Assembly (NCBI GenBank): GCA_019828545.1
Contig: JACVRA010000303.1
Span: 129,920 to 193,919, forward strand
Direction of reading: 5' to 3'
Origin: Paracamarosporium sp. OC-R06-R3
Lineage: Eukaryota > Ascomycota > Dothideomycetes > Pleosporales > Didymosphaeriaceae
DNA: 64,000 nt
Positions 1 through 12,750 of the stretch are shown piece after piece; position 1 is the first letter of the stretch, and the number at the start of each line of letters is the position of its first letter. A model generated the notes under the pieces. That model made no database searches, was not told the origin of the DNA, and saw nothing but the letters and a program-made list of their open reading frames with translations. A program made the translations under genes and the position numbers.

Positions 1-3000
1 GCTTGCAGATTGTGCAGTATGCAACGCTCGACTCGATGCAACGGGCGACGGTGCTGGAGTGGTGCGGGCGCTGGGCGCTGCTGGTGGAGAGAGGCGATTG
101 CGTCGCGGGGACGGGGATGGGTCGAGGGACGATGGAGCGACAGGCGACAGGGGAGAGGGCGACTCACCATTCTCTGCGCGGCGCCTGGAGCCGGCTCTTC
201 CTTATACCTGCGCTTGACGTCGGGCGCATGCGACTGCGACTGCGACATTGTTATAATTACCAGTGTGGTGTCGATGGCGAGGCCCGCGCGTCTTGGACGA
301 GGGTGCGGTTGGGATGCAGTAGCGCAGCCTGCGCAATTTCACGCGCACAAGCCGCTAGACGGAGAGGGACTGCCTGGGCTGCCTGGGCTGCCTGTGCCCG
401 CCGAGGTGGAGCGGGCGTGAAATAAACGTCAAACACCTAACGCCTCCCGGAGCCAGCCACCTCCCTGCTGGCCCTGCACCCACGGACGAGGAGCCTGTTT
501 GGTCCGCCCAGCCCGCGGCTGCCCACGCCCGGGATCAGGGATCGCCCGCGATGCGCACCTTTATCAGGAACCGGCGTGGCTGACGGGCTGACTGGAGCGA
601 GCGAGCGATGGCAGACGCAGACGGCGAGGGTGATGATGGCGAGGGGGTCGGTGGTAGACGTGATGGGCGTGGTCGTGGTCGTCGTGGTCGTCGACGTGGG
701 TGGGTGTGTGCAGGTCGACGTCGAGTGAATGAAAAAGGCCTGGGCAACCAAACCACACCGTCACGTTATCTACCTACCTACCTACCTACCTACCTACTCC
801 AGTCGCTCAGCTCCAGCACATCATCATCATCCTGCTCGGCTAAATCCGCCTGCTCCACGCTCTTATATCCGCGTCCAAATGCCCTCTCTCTCACCTTCTG
901 CTTCCATCGCCGCCCCTGCAGCCCATGCAGCCGTCATGCTCACCCGCCCGCGGGCCTCGCTGCGTCCCGTCCGCACCACACCCTCCTCTCTCGCAGACGC
1001 CACAGATTCTGGCATGCTCGCGCTAGTCGACCGTTTTGCTGTTGCGCCGGCGGCCCACCGGCTTGCCTCTGGCTGTATTGCGTGGCTTCTCTGTTGTGGC
1101 GCCGCTAACCGCAACGGGCCCATGCATCTCATCGCAGCCTAGCCCACCCGCCACGAGGAGGCAGCTCGGAAATGTACCTTGGCCTGGAGCTTCGCGTGCT
1201 GATCGCCTGGCGCTGTCAAGATCGTGAGGCGGCGCGTGTCCCCAAACCGGTCGTTATGCCTGGAGAGGATCCCCTTCATGCCATGAGGCCAGTGCCCGGG
1301 GTGACTAGTTTCGCGGACTCGGCAGCTGGCCATGTTTAATGCATCCCTGAACGGCACCTATAGTCAGTTAAATTGCCCTTATGCGACCGATAAACAGGAG
1401 GCTAGAGAGTCGCGCCGCATCTGCTTGCCAGCCTGCACAGACGTCTCAAGAGGCACTTGCTGCTCGACTCTGATGAAACAGGCCGCGCGTTCGACGGACC
1501 CTTCATGCGCTTTCCAGAATCTGTTGTCGCGACAAGAAACACTTTGCGCTCGACACGTCGTTGGCTAGCCGCCCTGGACGATCGAGACATGGTACATGAT
1601 TAAGTAATGCTCCGACGGCGCTCGAGTGCGGAGAGCCCCTGGGACCATCGCGTTGGCCTGTCCAGCGACAAGGGAGACAGGCCAGGTACCGACAAGCCGA
1701 CAACTCTAAACCAACGCCTCGTTGGCAGCCTTCTTTTGCGCGCGACAAAGCCATTGTTCCTGGCCGCCACGGCGTCACTGTGCTGGCCGGCTGTCTGCCG
1801 AGTCTTCAACGCACGTCTCGGGGCGGGCGTGCCAACGATAACGGCGTCCCGAAGGTCGCGCAGGCCTGCCGCTCCGCCCACTCAGAGGCCGCGCTGCACC
1901 TCATCTCGAGTGGCACACGATGCTCTTCTGTGCGTCGCTCGCAGTCACGGCGGCGACATGCATCGACAAAGAGGTCAGCTGCGGTCGGCGGACCTGCCCC
2001 AACCAGAACCCAGAGCAGAGCGTGGCAGGCGCGTGGGGTCGCGCCTTCCCTTGGGACCGAGGACGACCCATCCGCGTCCCATCCGCGTCCCATCTGCGTC
2101 GCCGCTGCCTTCCGTCCGCTGCTGTTCTCGACCCTTGTGTGCTTACCGGAAGCCGCCCGCAAGCTGCCCGCAAACTTTGCGATTATTGAACAGCCGTTGA
2201 CGCTTCGTATCCATCATGGCGGCCGGCAGGGATGCCCTTTACGCCAGCAACGGTCAGCGATCGTAGGCCATGTCTGGCTGCCGTGCTCCCGACTCGTCCC
2301 GTAACTCTCACCCCTCGACCCCCGCCAAAGCTTGCTGACGGGCCCTCAGACCCGGATACCCCCTCGTCACCCTGCTCATGTCCGCCTGCAGACGCCCAAA
2401 TCGCTGCTTGAAATTTCTTGATTGGACCTCTGCTTGATTTTTCGCACCTTTCACCCCCCGAGTCCCCCGGCGCAATCAATCGGCATGCACCACAGTATTG
2501 CCGGAGTTTTTGCAGCTTGGTCGAAACGGACTAGGGCCCCGGCTGAAGTGCCTGGGTAGCGATCGACATGCCAGTTCGAGGTGAGCGACCGTTTTCTGTA
2601 AACTGGCGACTACCGGCTTGCTTTCATCCGCTCTGACCGACGTGACTACGCTAGCAGTGCGCAGGAAAGCGCTGCGCGTCCTCTCGCCGGAAGTCGCGTC
2701 GCAGCACGCTTGGTCGCGAACAACCGTCGTTGGAACAAGCTGCATGCGATCCATCTTGCTGACAGGCTTCGAGATCGCCTTCAGGGCCCCTCGACCATGC
2801 TTCCCGCTTGCCCTTGAGGGTTGCTGCCGTGGCGACGTGGGAGCGAGCGCAAGCGCCAGCATCCTCACACGAGAGTTCCCACAAGGCGACCTGGGCATGC
2901 GAGGGGCCTTGACCACCCAGGGCCGGCTTCGGATCCTGCAAACCCCATCGACAGAGATAGACCCGAACGTGACCAGAACATCAGCTCGATAGTCGTCTCC

Positions 3001-6000
3001 GATGGATGACTGCAGCAGTCTTGCCATCTTGAGATGGGCGGCGACAAGTCTTGCTTTGAAATCGCAACCTCTCTAACCGAGCCCTCCAGTCAACGCCTCT
3101 GCATAAGCGTCAATTTGGCACCTCGAGGTGTTGCGCCTATTGGACACACAGAAGCCTTCCCCTCTGCCGGCTTTTGTCGCGGTACTGAACCGTGCCATCC
3201 CAGGCTATATCAAGGGGCCTGTGCAAGGAATACCTGGTCTCCCGCGCTTTCCTGGTTGATGGAGTGGCCCGCTGATGCCCTTGATTCGCGCGAACACTTG
3301 GGCAAAGGGTTCTGACATGGGCTGATGTCTGCAGCTTCCGCAACACCCATTCTGAACTTTCGGCCATCATGATGTCAGGGGAAGCACCCTGATTCGATCT
3401 CCTCGGCTTGCTATCCCAATACGAACACGGCTCGCAGCGCTTTCATCAGACCGACTTAAAGGCCTTCCCCGCCCCCAAGATTTTCGTGATTGGGTGACAT
3501 GGTTTTTCAGGACATGTTTTGTCTCCGTGCCAGACTGTCGGGTCCTCTGCCGTGTCGTCTTCCACTTCTGTACCGTCTAGACTGTCGCGGTCCATCAAAA
3601 TATGGGACGCGTGACAAGTCCAAAGCTCGTTGGGGGCATAACTCTCAAGTTGTGACAAATGGCACAACACGTATGAATCCCGCGTTTTATTCCCACACTG
3701 CGCTTGTTGAGGCAGTATCGAGTGTTTGCGGCTTGCCAATCAGCTTCTCAGACCTCATATCAGGCGAGAGCTGTCACACATCCGAGCGCATAGGTACTGA
3801 GTACGCTTGGGATCCGGATGACTCTCTCACAAATTAATCAATCTCCAGAGGGCGATGACGTGGCAATCTGAAGAAACCGTCAATCAGCAAAAGGGAAGGG
3901 TATGCAGAGATGTGGTTTTTCTGGTGCAGTCGCTCGCATAGTGGGAGGATCGTGCTCGTGCTCGTGCTCATGATCTCGTATTCGCAGAGACTGCAATGTC
4001 ATCGCACCTTATCCAGCTATCAAATTATGAACAAGCGGATGTTCTACTATTCCGGTGAAGCCCGAAAGTTGAGGCCTCGGGTTCACAACCCGGATTGTTT
4101 ATCATGTTGCAGGATTTCCAAAAAGAAAAGCAGAATCAGATGATTTCTGCGGCCACCAACACCACCACTAAACAGCATGACTCGCTGGTCCGGAAAGCAG
4201 GACGGCAGTTCCGTCTTCGATCTACAGCTTAGGACAACTCGCCTCGTCGCAGTGCTTGCATTTATCGCACTTACAAAATGGAAACTTACGACATCAACAA
4301 GCTGAGCAAGCATGTTGGTCGCACCAGATGATAGCTTCACTGCGTGAAAATACCATACTCTTCTCAATGTCAACTAACCAATAACCGGCCTTCTCGATAG
4401 GCTGACGTTATGCATCATCTACTATGCATTTTCAGGTAGTTCCGAGATGAAGCACCAGATCGCATTCCCCGATTTCAGCATGCTCCAGATTCTCTCCTTT
4501 TGTCGTTATCAACTGTCATTGGCCTACAACCACCGGATCTCTTTCCAAGAAGTCGCCCAAAGATTGACATTGCTGACTTCATTTCGGGGCACAGCTGCGT
4601 TGCCACTTCAGGCACGCAGCTCATGCAAAGAAAGGGAGACTTGGTAGGCGCCTATCGAGCAACAACAATTACCTGTTGTGGCACACCAATCTAACGATCA
4701 TCGGGGCCAGGGCGTAAACTTATTTTTGGAACGCATGGTACGCGTCTTCTCCACCGAGGCAATCAGTGGGCTCTTCTCTACGGGAAACAGCACATCCGCA
4801 GCTCTACTGCAGTGCGGCGCGTTAGCACGTTGAATCACTTGCACCGTCAATGCGACTAAATTCGTGCCCGCAATTGTCTTTTTCGACGGTCGCGAACGCG
4901 AGAGACGCGTGCTAGCGTTGTCGCGTAGTCCCAGCCCTACTGACGTGGTGCTTGCGGCCTACTCGCCCATGCCCTTGTTCATCTCGCTACCCATCGCTAC
5001 CTCTCACAGAGCACTATACTGAGTACTACACATGTGCAGTCCGTTTCACCGCTCCTCGGCGTTTGTTTTCGACCAAAGAAGATTGTCCCTACCTTCCACT
5101 TACGACGTCCTTGTTCATGCGAATGATCTCGCCGGTCGCAACCGAGTCTCAGACCGTGAACTACTAGATCGGCGCCGGTCGTATCCTGCGTCTCCACATA
5201 CACCGGCCGGTCAACGGGAATGCCCAGAGCATTGCTGCACCTCTCGTCTCATGAAGTGCTTCTAGAATGACGCCAACGATGTTGAACATTCACCGCCCAA
5301 TGCGCCACTGTTCAATGTCCATCACATCACAATGACTCGAGAAACCATGCCACCGCGTGCTCTGTGTAGCCTGTGCCACTGACAGCATCGGAGAGTCGTG
5401 GGCCCACGAGGCGGGTCACTGGTACCGAGCCAAACGTGGGAGTTCTGTGTTTCCTTCAAGTGTTCTACACTGGTTGCCCAAGATAGCAACACCCTCACAA
5501 GCAACACCACGCCCCACAAAGAAACATGTCGTCTGACGAATCCTGCGACTAGACACAACAGATGCGAGCACAACCCACGACCGGCCACTACTCTGGGAAC
5601 ATTTACAGTGGTGTTTGGAAAGCCGCACCCAGCGCCGACGTTTCACCAAACTCGTCAACGCTCTAATCTCCTCTTTCCCGTTTCAGATGCCCGCACAGCG
5701 CAGCGCATAACAAAGGCGCGCAGGAGCTCACACAAGCTCGCAGCCTCGCTTCAGCCTCCAGCCCTAAATCGGTTGCTTCGGCAAGGTACGCTTGCCTTGT
5801 TGACGTTGACCATCGTGCGACGTGACGTGGGCAGGCAAAGGCCTGTGAGTATAGTCTGGATGCTCTGGTCAGTCAGAATGTCAGCGGCCGTCATAGATGT
5901 CCTAGGCGAGCATTGAGTTCACGCAATGGATAGATTGTAGCGCCCAGTATGGTGAGACAGGGTAAGGCTGCGTGACTGCTTCTAGGGCGTGACTGGGATA

Positions 6001-6480
6001 TTGTGAGGCGGCTTGCGCCGAAGCACACTGCGGTTCCCGATCTCCGAACGCTCAGGCACGCACCGAGGCCAGACTTGCCAATGTGACGACAATGTGATGC
6101 CCATAGCTTCGCAGTCATCGGGCCGTGGCCTCGAGCGCTCAACGTTGGCAACGTCGCTCCGTCGCCCTGCGGACACAGCACCCTCATTCACCACTCGCCA
6201 GCTCACAACCCGATTCCCCTCCCGCCCAGCTCACCTAGCTCATATCACCGGACCCTTCGCCTTAACACCCCCCATCCGGGGCTCCCCTTTCCACGCCCAA
6301 ACTCTCCGCTACAGAGTTTCCAGTCTTCGGTCTACCTACGCAAAGGGGATAGTCGAGCCATGGACAGCGCACCGCTGCTACCCAAGATCAGCAGGTTGAT
6401 TAGGCAAGTATGATACGATGTGGTGTGTGTTTGTCAAGCCGTTGGAGCGCGCCGTGAGTTGGCGGGCGATCGTGCAGGGA
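1..6480. other. Gene-poor left flank, no supported gene
   Basis: No open reading frame here looks like a protein. The longest ones (up to about 200 codons, around 1.6-2.3 kb) are Arg/Pro/Ser-rich translations that overlap on both strands, as expected by chance in GC-rich DNA. No splice-linked exon chain could be built. The first 3 kb is visibly GC-rich and the rest is more balanced. It may hold upstream regulatory DNA of a gene left of the window; that is inference. Confidence 0.6.
770..797. repeat. (CTAC)n microsatellite
   Basis: Seven perfect tandem copies of CTAC. It is a simple repeat in a non-coding, GC-rich region with no visible function. Confidence 0.9.
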
Positions 6481-6491
6481 GATCCTAGGGA

Positions 6492-6505
6492 GGGGGGGGG
6501 GGGGG
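6492..6505 (+). repeat. Poly-G run (14 G)
   Basis: An uninterrupted run of fourteen G on the plus strand. Runs this long are prone to slippage and to sequencing-length error. Confidence 0.85.
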
Positions 6506-7095
6506 CAGACGCTTCATTCTTTGGTGGCAACGGCAGTTTGCACGCGGGCGCATCTCGCAACGTTTGGTTGCGCTGATCGGAGGTTTGGTTTTTTTCGCCC
6601 TTTGTTTTGCCGTGTGGAGCGGTGGGTGGCGGGCGTGGCGTGGGTACTGTGGTCGTTTGAGGAGTGGATGCGCGTGCGTGCGTGGGAGGGAGGAGGGATG
6701 CATGTATGCGTGTATCGGGACGGGGATCGGGGGCGTCGTCGTCCGGATGTCCAGGCTTGGTTCCGTTCCGTTCGTTGTGCGGCGCCTCTCTCTCTCCTCT
6801 ACCGGTATTCTCTCTCCTCCTCGCTCACGGACTTCCGTTTCGCCCTGCGCTATGTCCCTCTGCTTTGCTTTGCTTTGCTCTCCGGTGTCCCGTAACTCCT
6901 CTCCCTCCTTTCACGTTCTCCCTCACGTGGTATTAACAGATTCAATCTCATCTCCACGGACAGTCTTGTGTTGAAGAACTAATATCGTTCTCTATCTACA
7001 TACTCTACCAACTCGCAGCATACACAAAGATTACCTAACGCTTACCTCCCCCGTTGAAACAAGACAGCAGGAATCTACGTACGTTCTCCCAATCG

Positions 7096-7111
7096 CGATC
7101 GATCGATCGAT
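7096..7111. repeat. (CGAT)4 self-complementary repeat
   Basis: Four perfect CGAT units, palindromic in register. It lies within a cluster of other short repeats: GTCGA x3 at 7181-7195 and CTGTAGG x3 at 7314-7334. Confidence 0.85.
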
Positions 7112-9623
7112 ACACAATTCCATCCAGCGAAGCACCGCCTCTGTATATACCCACACTCTATATCTTATAATGCAAGATAAGTCGAGTCGAGTCGAGACGG
7201 GCTTAATCATGCGAGATTGGGACGCGGAGCGGGCGCGGAGAGCGGGCGCGTAGTAGATATGTAAGGGGGAAGGTGTGTGTGGGTTGACGGCGTAGACGTG
7301 GGCGTGCTGTGTGCTGTAGGCTGTAGGCTGTAGGGGGATAGATAGGTAGGTCAGTCAGCGAGTGTAACGCGCCGTTATATTATGATACATGATAGATTTC
7401 GACGGAAGGGGAGGGAGATAGTTTGATTTAACTTATATCGAGCAAGTTACACACGCGTAACATACCAATACTATCTCCAATAGCTATCCCCCCAGTGTAT
7501 ATCTCCGTGCGTCACGTCATGCTGGTATACGCGTTCACGCGTGTGGAAAAAGTCGTGGTGTTTTTTCTTGTGTTGCTGTGCATGCGTACAGTCTAGATAT
7601 CCATGTCACCGGAGTTTCGCGGGTCTGGAAAGAAGTCTTGCTTTTTGAGGTCGATCTAGATGGAAGAGTGGGTGTATATCACCCACCGGGTTAAAATGTT
7701 TTATTTATCGCCTTGTGAGGCTGAGATGTGTGGTGTATTGCGGGGTTTTCGTGGTGAAGGGAGTGGTAGATGGGTGTGTTAGATTGGACTGGATTGGAAG
7801 GACCTGGGTTAGTGGGTGCGGTTTTTTTTTAATTTGCTACCTGGATGGATATAGGTTGCTTGGCTTGGGTTGATGGGTTGGGGTTTAAGTGCAATGCATT
7901 TACTGCATGTATGCTGTGGGGCGGGTATCGTGTTATATGTGCAGTATGAAGAAGGAATGTTCTCTCTTGGTATACTGTCATGTGAATTTGAGTTGGGAGG
8001 GAAATTACATGTAATCGTGAAACTATTATTTGGTCGTACGCTTCATTGTCGAATTCTCCAGGGCTGGACGACGAGATGTGTAGTTGGTTTTGTTGTGCTG
8101 TAGGTGCACACGCCTTTTTTTTTTTTTACTCCTTGTAGTATTAAATCCATGCTGTTGTTATCTAGATGTATTTTAAATCAAACATGCATTTTGCGTATGA
8201 ACAGGAGAAATTCTTTTTTTTTTGGCTTGATTGTCATGCTAGATTAAGCATTATAGTATAAATAAAATTGCATATTGTTGTAGAATTATCTTTTGGCGTA
8301 TACGTTAAGCACGAGCTTTTCAAGGGACTAGGGAAGAAGAAGTGAGATTGTTACGGTGTGTCTATTTTAATTTCTTGATTCTTTGGATTTTAAATATATA
8401 TGGGCGTGAATTAGACGATATGGTCGTAGAAACCTTACGTCTCTGTTTGCGTACTATAATCTGAGCGTGAGGAGCAAAAGCGTATAGATAAGGAATCAAT
8501 AGGGATGACAATATAAAACACAAAAGAACTAGTTATCTCGTAGAAGCCTATATGTATCCTGAATTTTGTGTCGATATAGGTGATTATGAATGCGATGGTA
8601 CGTTTTAGTGAGAGTTTGACCCACCTGCGCTACTTGATATATCCTAGCTAGATGTCTTTCTAGCTTTAATAGATGATGATTGTGCCGGAATACGGGCACA
8701 TACTGCCTCTAGTAGTAATATTATCTTTTTTTTGGACGAAAATTTGGCGTAGGCCTAAGTACAAAAAGTAGCCAAAAAAAAATAGGATCTTTCTAGAAAT
8801 CGGCACCAAGAAGTTGTGATTAAAAAAACATAGCAAAAAGACTGGTGGTAATAGTATAGCCTTAGTCTTCGCAGCCCATTCTGTATGATGTGAGAGAGCT
8901 CTTCGACGGCGTAGATATATCTAAGGGTGGGTTGTCTTTTGTAGTGATTTACTCCCGGCTAGCTCAAGAGAATTTTGAGTGGCCTGAGCGAAGAGATGAG
9001 GTTTCGTGGTTACAGAAGGACACAAATTTAGAGGCTTAGTCGGAGGTTCTGATATGAGGACGGAGATTCAGAGAGTAGTATCTCGTGGTCTCCTGATTGT
9101 TGGGGGTTTTTGATGCGCCTTAAGTTTGCACCAGCATATGTAGAGATATCCTCAATATTCCGTTTCCATCACATCCAGACGTCGTTCTGTGCGCTCCGAC
9201 CCAAGACCGAAGATTTCAGCTTGTGAGCGTCGATACAGAACGTCTATACCCGCTCGTAGCTCTGTATAAAAACCTCTCGGGTCGCGCTTTCGCATTTTAA
9301 GCATTCCTTCAAGGTCTTATTGACTAGCGTTCTCTTACTATTACATCCTATGTGTTGTCGATCGTCATGCGGTACCAAGCAACGGATTCTTTGATCTTTC
9401 ACTGTATAGTCGGTATGCCACATCAATCCTAATACACAGAGATGGGCCAATGCTGAAATCTCCATAAAGTTACACTATGGAAACACCCACAATCGACCCC
9501 TATTTCCTTGTTGTGGAGCAAACCTAGAGTACGTGTCGTCTTTTGTATTGGATGCGTCCATCTCACAACAGTAACTACCTCGTGTAGTCACTGTGCCGAA
9601 AAGGTGTGTCCCCACTTCATAAC

Positions 9624-10443
9624 TCATTCATCTTCGTCCTCTTTCCAATAGATCATTAAACCCTCCAGTGCGCTACCGTGCTCTTCAAACTCCGGCACCT
9701 TCCTTCTCTCTCTCCCCTCTGCAAATTTCTCGCCAAGCTGATTACAGTGTTCAAGCACATCCTTCTTTTCCTGGGTATTCGCGTACGTTCCGTAATTAGC
9801 TAGTATCTCATTCCCAATGTATAACTCTGGATCTTTTCCTTCTAGGAACACGGGCAAAAGTATGTACCAATCGACAAAGGGCGCGTAAACGAACGAGTTG
9901 GATGTAATGTGGGATTCTATTGAAGAAGAGATGGTGGTAATGTTAAGTCGCGAGAGGAAGGAGATGTCGAGGGGTGTGAAGGCTGGTTCCTGCGCGTGTA
10001 GGATGACAGGAGAATTGTTTTGTTGTACTGCCAGTACATCAGATTGCGCTCTTCAACCACGGCCAGGGTACTAACTTACACAAATTCACTACTGCCCTAA
10101 AGAGCACCAACTGCCACATCGACCGATACCGATGGTCCCAATCAATGCTAAAACTTCCAATACCGATGCAGACTGCCTCTTTAACCGTCCAATCTCGAAG
10201 ATTAAGCATTCTAGCTAGGTTCTTCGCACAGGACGTTTTCTCCCATTTTTGCTCCATTTTATTTAGTTCGTCGAACAGCTTCTCCTCAGTCAGTCCGGCT
10301 ATTATCCTTCTAGGCCTCGCACTCTGCAACTGTTCAGCCTCGGCACCGCCCTTTGCTCTTCCACCAGCGACAACCGTCCATCCATCATCCGACTGAACTT
10401 GCTTTCTCTTTTCGCGCTTCCAGCGACCCCTTGGCTCACTCAT
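9624..10443 (-). CDS. SRR1-like domain protein
   Basis: Two exons, 10443-10080 and 10027-9624, joined over a 52-nt intron (GTAAGT donor, GGCAG acceptor), give 255 residues in frame to a TGA stop. The N-terminus is basic, followed by the DDGWTVV motif usual at the start of fungal SRR1-like proteins. The middle has CIGIGSFS and, after the intron, FVYAPFVDWYILLPVF and LYIGNEI, which are SRR1 domain signatures. The plant founder SRR1 acts in light signalling and the clock; the fungal role is unknown. The acidic EDEDE tail is visible. No neighbour suggests a pathway. Family assignment is firm, function is not. Confidence 0.85.
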
Positions 10444-10785
10444 TGCGCTTCTTTTATCTTGCTATGAGGGCTCTAGGGTCAATGCATAGCTTCCGGTTGA
10501 TCGGACGATTCGGCGCTTATGAATGCACACCGTTGCTCCAAAATGCACGTTCAATCACTATTCTTCGTGAAGAGCCACACGTAACCAAAAGCGCAACAGT
10601 GTGAATGTTGAAGTCAATAGCGCGTGGAACTGGAGATTTTGAGAGTTGCGACGAGATTAGTGCGTCGGAAAGGTTTCGGAATTTCGGAATTAAAGCCATC
10701 AAAATTAGTCGCCCTTTGCAGTAGCATGTCCGCATTCTGACTATTAGTACTTACATCTAGTATACATTAACCCCTATCTTAGGCC

Positions 10786-12189
10786 CTATTTTAAGCTTGT
10801 TAAGACCTCAGAAGCGACTCGCTGTCCGCTACGAATTGCACCGTCCATGTATCCAGGCCAGTACTCGCTTGTCTCTGTGCCCGCGAAATGTATACCATCG
10901 ACAGGCTCTCTTAATGCGGCTCCATACTTTGCGAAGACATCCTTCGGTGCGACGGCCGTAGGTCCGCCCCACATGTGCTCCTCGATACCCCATCTCTGCA
11001 CGACAAAGTCTGTCACTTCGCTCGCCTTCGTGCCGAAGTACTTGACCAACTCCGCCAACACAGTTTCCTTGATCTCCTCGAAGGTCATCTTATCAACCTT
11101 GCGCATCTCATCTCCTTGGAAGAAGCATAGAATAGCACCGAAAGAACCGTCTTCAGGCGAGTTGTCGAAGGTGAGACCTGTTATGCCTTCGTCTGGGAAC
11201 ACCTGCGCATTCAACCCTTCGTCTCGCCAGAAAGGTTTCTCGTATATCGCAATTGCCTTGCCCATCTGACCCATTTTCATCCCTTCGTTCAGCTTCCTTC
11301 TCTGTTCCGGAAACTCGGGGTCGAACTCAATCTTTTCGATAAGCGGCGGAGGCATCGCTACCACGACCTTTTTTGCCAAAACGCTTCCACCTCTCCATTC
11401 AACCCTATACCCTTCCTCAGTTTTCGCAACCTTCGTAACGGCCGCATCCAGCACAGCATTCTCGGACCCTATCCTCGCAGCCAACTTCTGACAGATCAAC
11501 CCCGTCCCCCCAATAACCCTCCATTCCTGCGCCCCATTCTTAACCGCCGCAAGTCTCTGAAACGTCCCCTTCGTCGTCTCATTCCCCGCACCCGCAATAT
11601 AACTCAGCACATACAGCAGACTCATCTCCCTCACCTCAGCGCCCCAAATCGACCTCGCAGCAACATCAAGCATAAATCTCGCATCAGCCAAAAACGCCCA
11701 CTTCTTACACCACTCCTCGAAAGAAATTTTATCCCACTGGCTCGCCTTAGGATGCTTCCACGGCGCCTTAACATCAATCTGCGCCGCCATGGTATCAAGC
11801 CGAAACTGCGCAATCCCCAATTGTAAAATCGCTAACCAGGACAACGGAGGAAGACTATCAAGCCATAGTTTCTTCCCATAGGTCATTTTCTTCCCGTTGC
11901 GCCAGAGAACATACTTCCCCTCGTCGTACACGGGAAATGTTTCTAGTCCTAGCTCTTTTATCATGCCGAGAACAGCATCTTGTGTTAGACCTACGAATTC
12001 GGCGCCTACTTCTGTGATGCCCCCGTTATTTAAGGAGCGGTTTTGTACTTTGCCGCCCAGGTCGCTGCGAGCTTCGAGGAGGAGCACGGAAGTGTTGGTG
12101 GAGAGGAGTTGCTGCGCTGCTGTGAGGCCCGCGAGGCCGCCGCCTATGATAGCTACGTCGACACTTTGGCGCGTTGAAGCGTCCGCCAT
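10786..12189 (-). CDS. Flavin-containing amine oxidase
   Basis: A single exon of 467 residues. The N-terminal Rossmann motif VAIIGGGLAGLTAAQQLL (about residues 12-29) followed by LLEARSDLGGKV binds FAD. The C-terminal HFAGTETSEYWPGYMDGA (about 433-450) is the conserved FAD-contacting end of the monoamine oxidase family. The length fits the fungal MAO-N type. The expected reaction is oxidative deamination of primary or secondary amines to aldehyde, ammonia and peroxide. The last residues (TSLK) are not a clear peroxisomal tripeptide. The next gene on the same strand is a DUR3-type symporter able in other fungi to carry urea or polyamines, so a role in amine nitrogen use is plausible. Substrate is unknown. 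Confidence 0.9.
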   Translation of the reverse strand: MADASTRQSVDVAIIGGGLAGLTAAQQLLSTNTSVLLLEARSDLGGKVQNRSLNNGGITEVGAEFVGLTQDAVLGMIKELGLETFPVYDEGKYVLWRNGKKMTYGKKLWLDSLPPLSWLAILQLGIAQFRLDTMAAQIDVKAPWKHPKASQWDKISFEEWCKKWAFLADARFMLDVAARSIWGAEVREMSLLYVLSYIAGAGNETTKGTFQRLAAVKNGAQEWRVIGGTGLICQKLAARIGSENAVLDAAVTKVAKTEEGYRVEWRGGSVLAKKVVVAMPPPLIEKIEFDPEFPEQRRKLNEGMKMGQMGKAIAIYEKPFWRDEGLNAQVFPDEGITGLTFDNSPEDGSFGAILCFFQGDEMRKVDKMTFEEIKETVLAELVKYFGTKASEVTDFVVQRWGIEEHMWGGPTAVAPKDVFAKYGAALREPVDGIHFAGTETSEYWPGYMDGAIRSGQRVASEVLTSLK

Positions 12190-12750
12190 GGTGGATGGAG
12201 ATTATTCCTACGGTGCTCGCTGTGGTACTTAGGAGTTGGCGTGTTTGTGTCGTGACCTGAGGAAATGAGATTAAGGTTGTTGCTGACGCGCTAAGCTGCG
12301 CATCGGCCGCTACATGGCGTTTGTATAGTTGGTAGGGACGGAAGAGATGGGAATAAGCGGCGACCGTTTTGCCCTCTTGTAAGGGTAGTGCTTTGATGAG
12401 ATTGCAAAGGGCTATTCGTGTCTGCTGAGGTGGAGAGTAACTCTAATCCTTTTTGGCACTGGCCCTCATCCTGACTTTTAGTCTTTCCTTGTCAGCAATT
12501 CATTGCGGGTGCTCGAATTTCATCCTCCGGTGAACCTGGAAAGAACCTCCAAGAGAAAAACGTGAGATATTCGTCCGATGAACTCTATCCGCGAGCAAGA
12601 ATACACGGGTAGATGAGTACTGATAACTAAAAGGCAATTGTGCGTATATACGCCCATAGAAAAAGCAAGCGCTGCGTTTCTGTGCATATTCTAAATGGTA
12701 CCCTAGCATCCTAGCATGAGTTTCATTTATCCCGCTCCATTCGTAAGATA
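12190..12750. other. Intergenic: amine oxidase promoter and symporter 3' end
   Basis: No gene is visible. It should contain the upstream region of the amine oxidase (read leftwards) and the 3' end of the symporter. Confidence 0.6.

Larger units (their letters stand above)
6481..9623. other. Non-coding block: pyrimidine-rich leader-like DNA, microsatellites, then AT-rich DNA
   Basis: From about 6.78 to 7.1 kb the plus strand is CT-rich with repeated CTTTG units, like a fungal 5' leader, but no open reading frame follows. Short tandem repeats cluster at 6.49-7.33 kb. From about 7.4 to 9.5 kb the sequence is AT-rich with many stops in all frames. The longest open frames (77 and 73 codons, near 7.9 and 9.3 kb) resemble nothing I know. 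It could be a non-coding transcript, the long UTR of an unseen exon, or relic DNA. Confidence 0.5.

Noticed and set aside
1607..2304. Overlapping plus-strand frames of 174-197 codons
   Set aside because: Arg/Pro/Ser-rich chance frames in GC-rich DNA with equally long frames on the opposite strand.
3490..3837. 115-codon plus-strand frame
   Set aside because: No domain, no signal peptide, no splice partner and mixed composition.
4060..4110. tRNA-like hairpin with GGGTTCACAACCC
   Set aside because: The loop breaks the conserved T-loop pattern and no acceptor stem or anticodon arm pairs around it.
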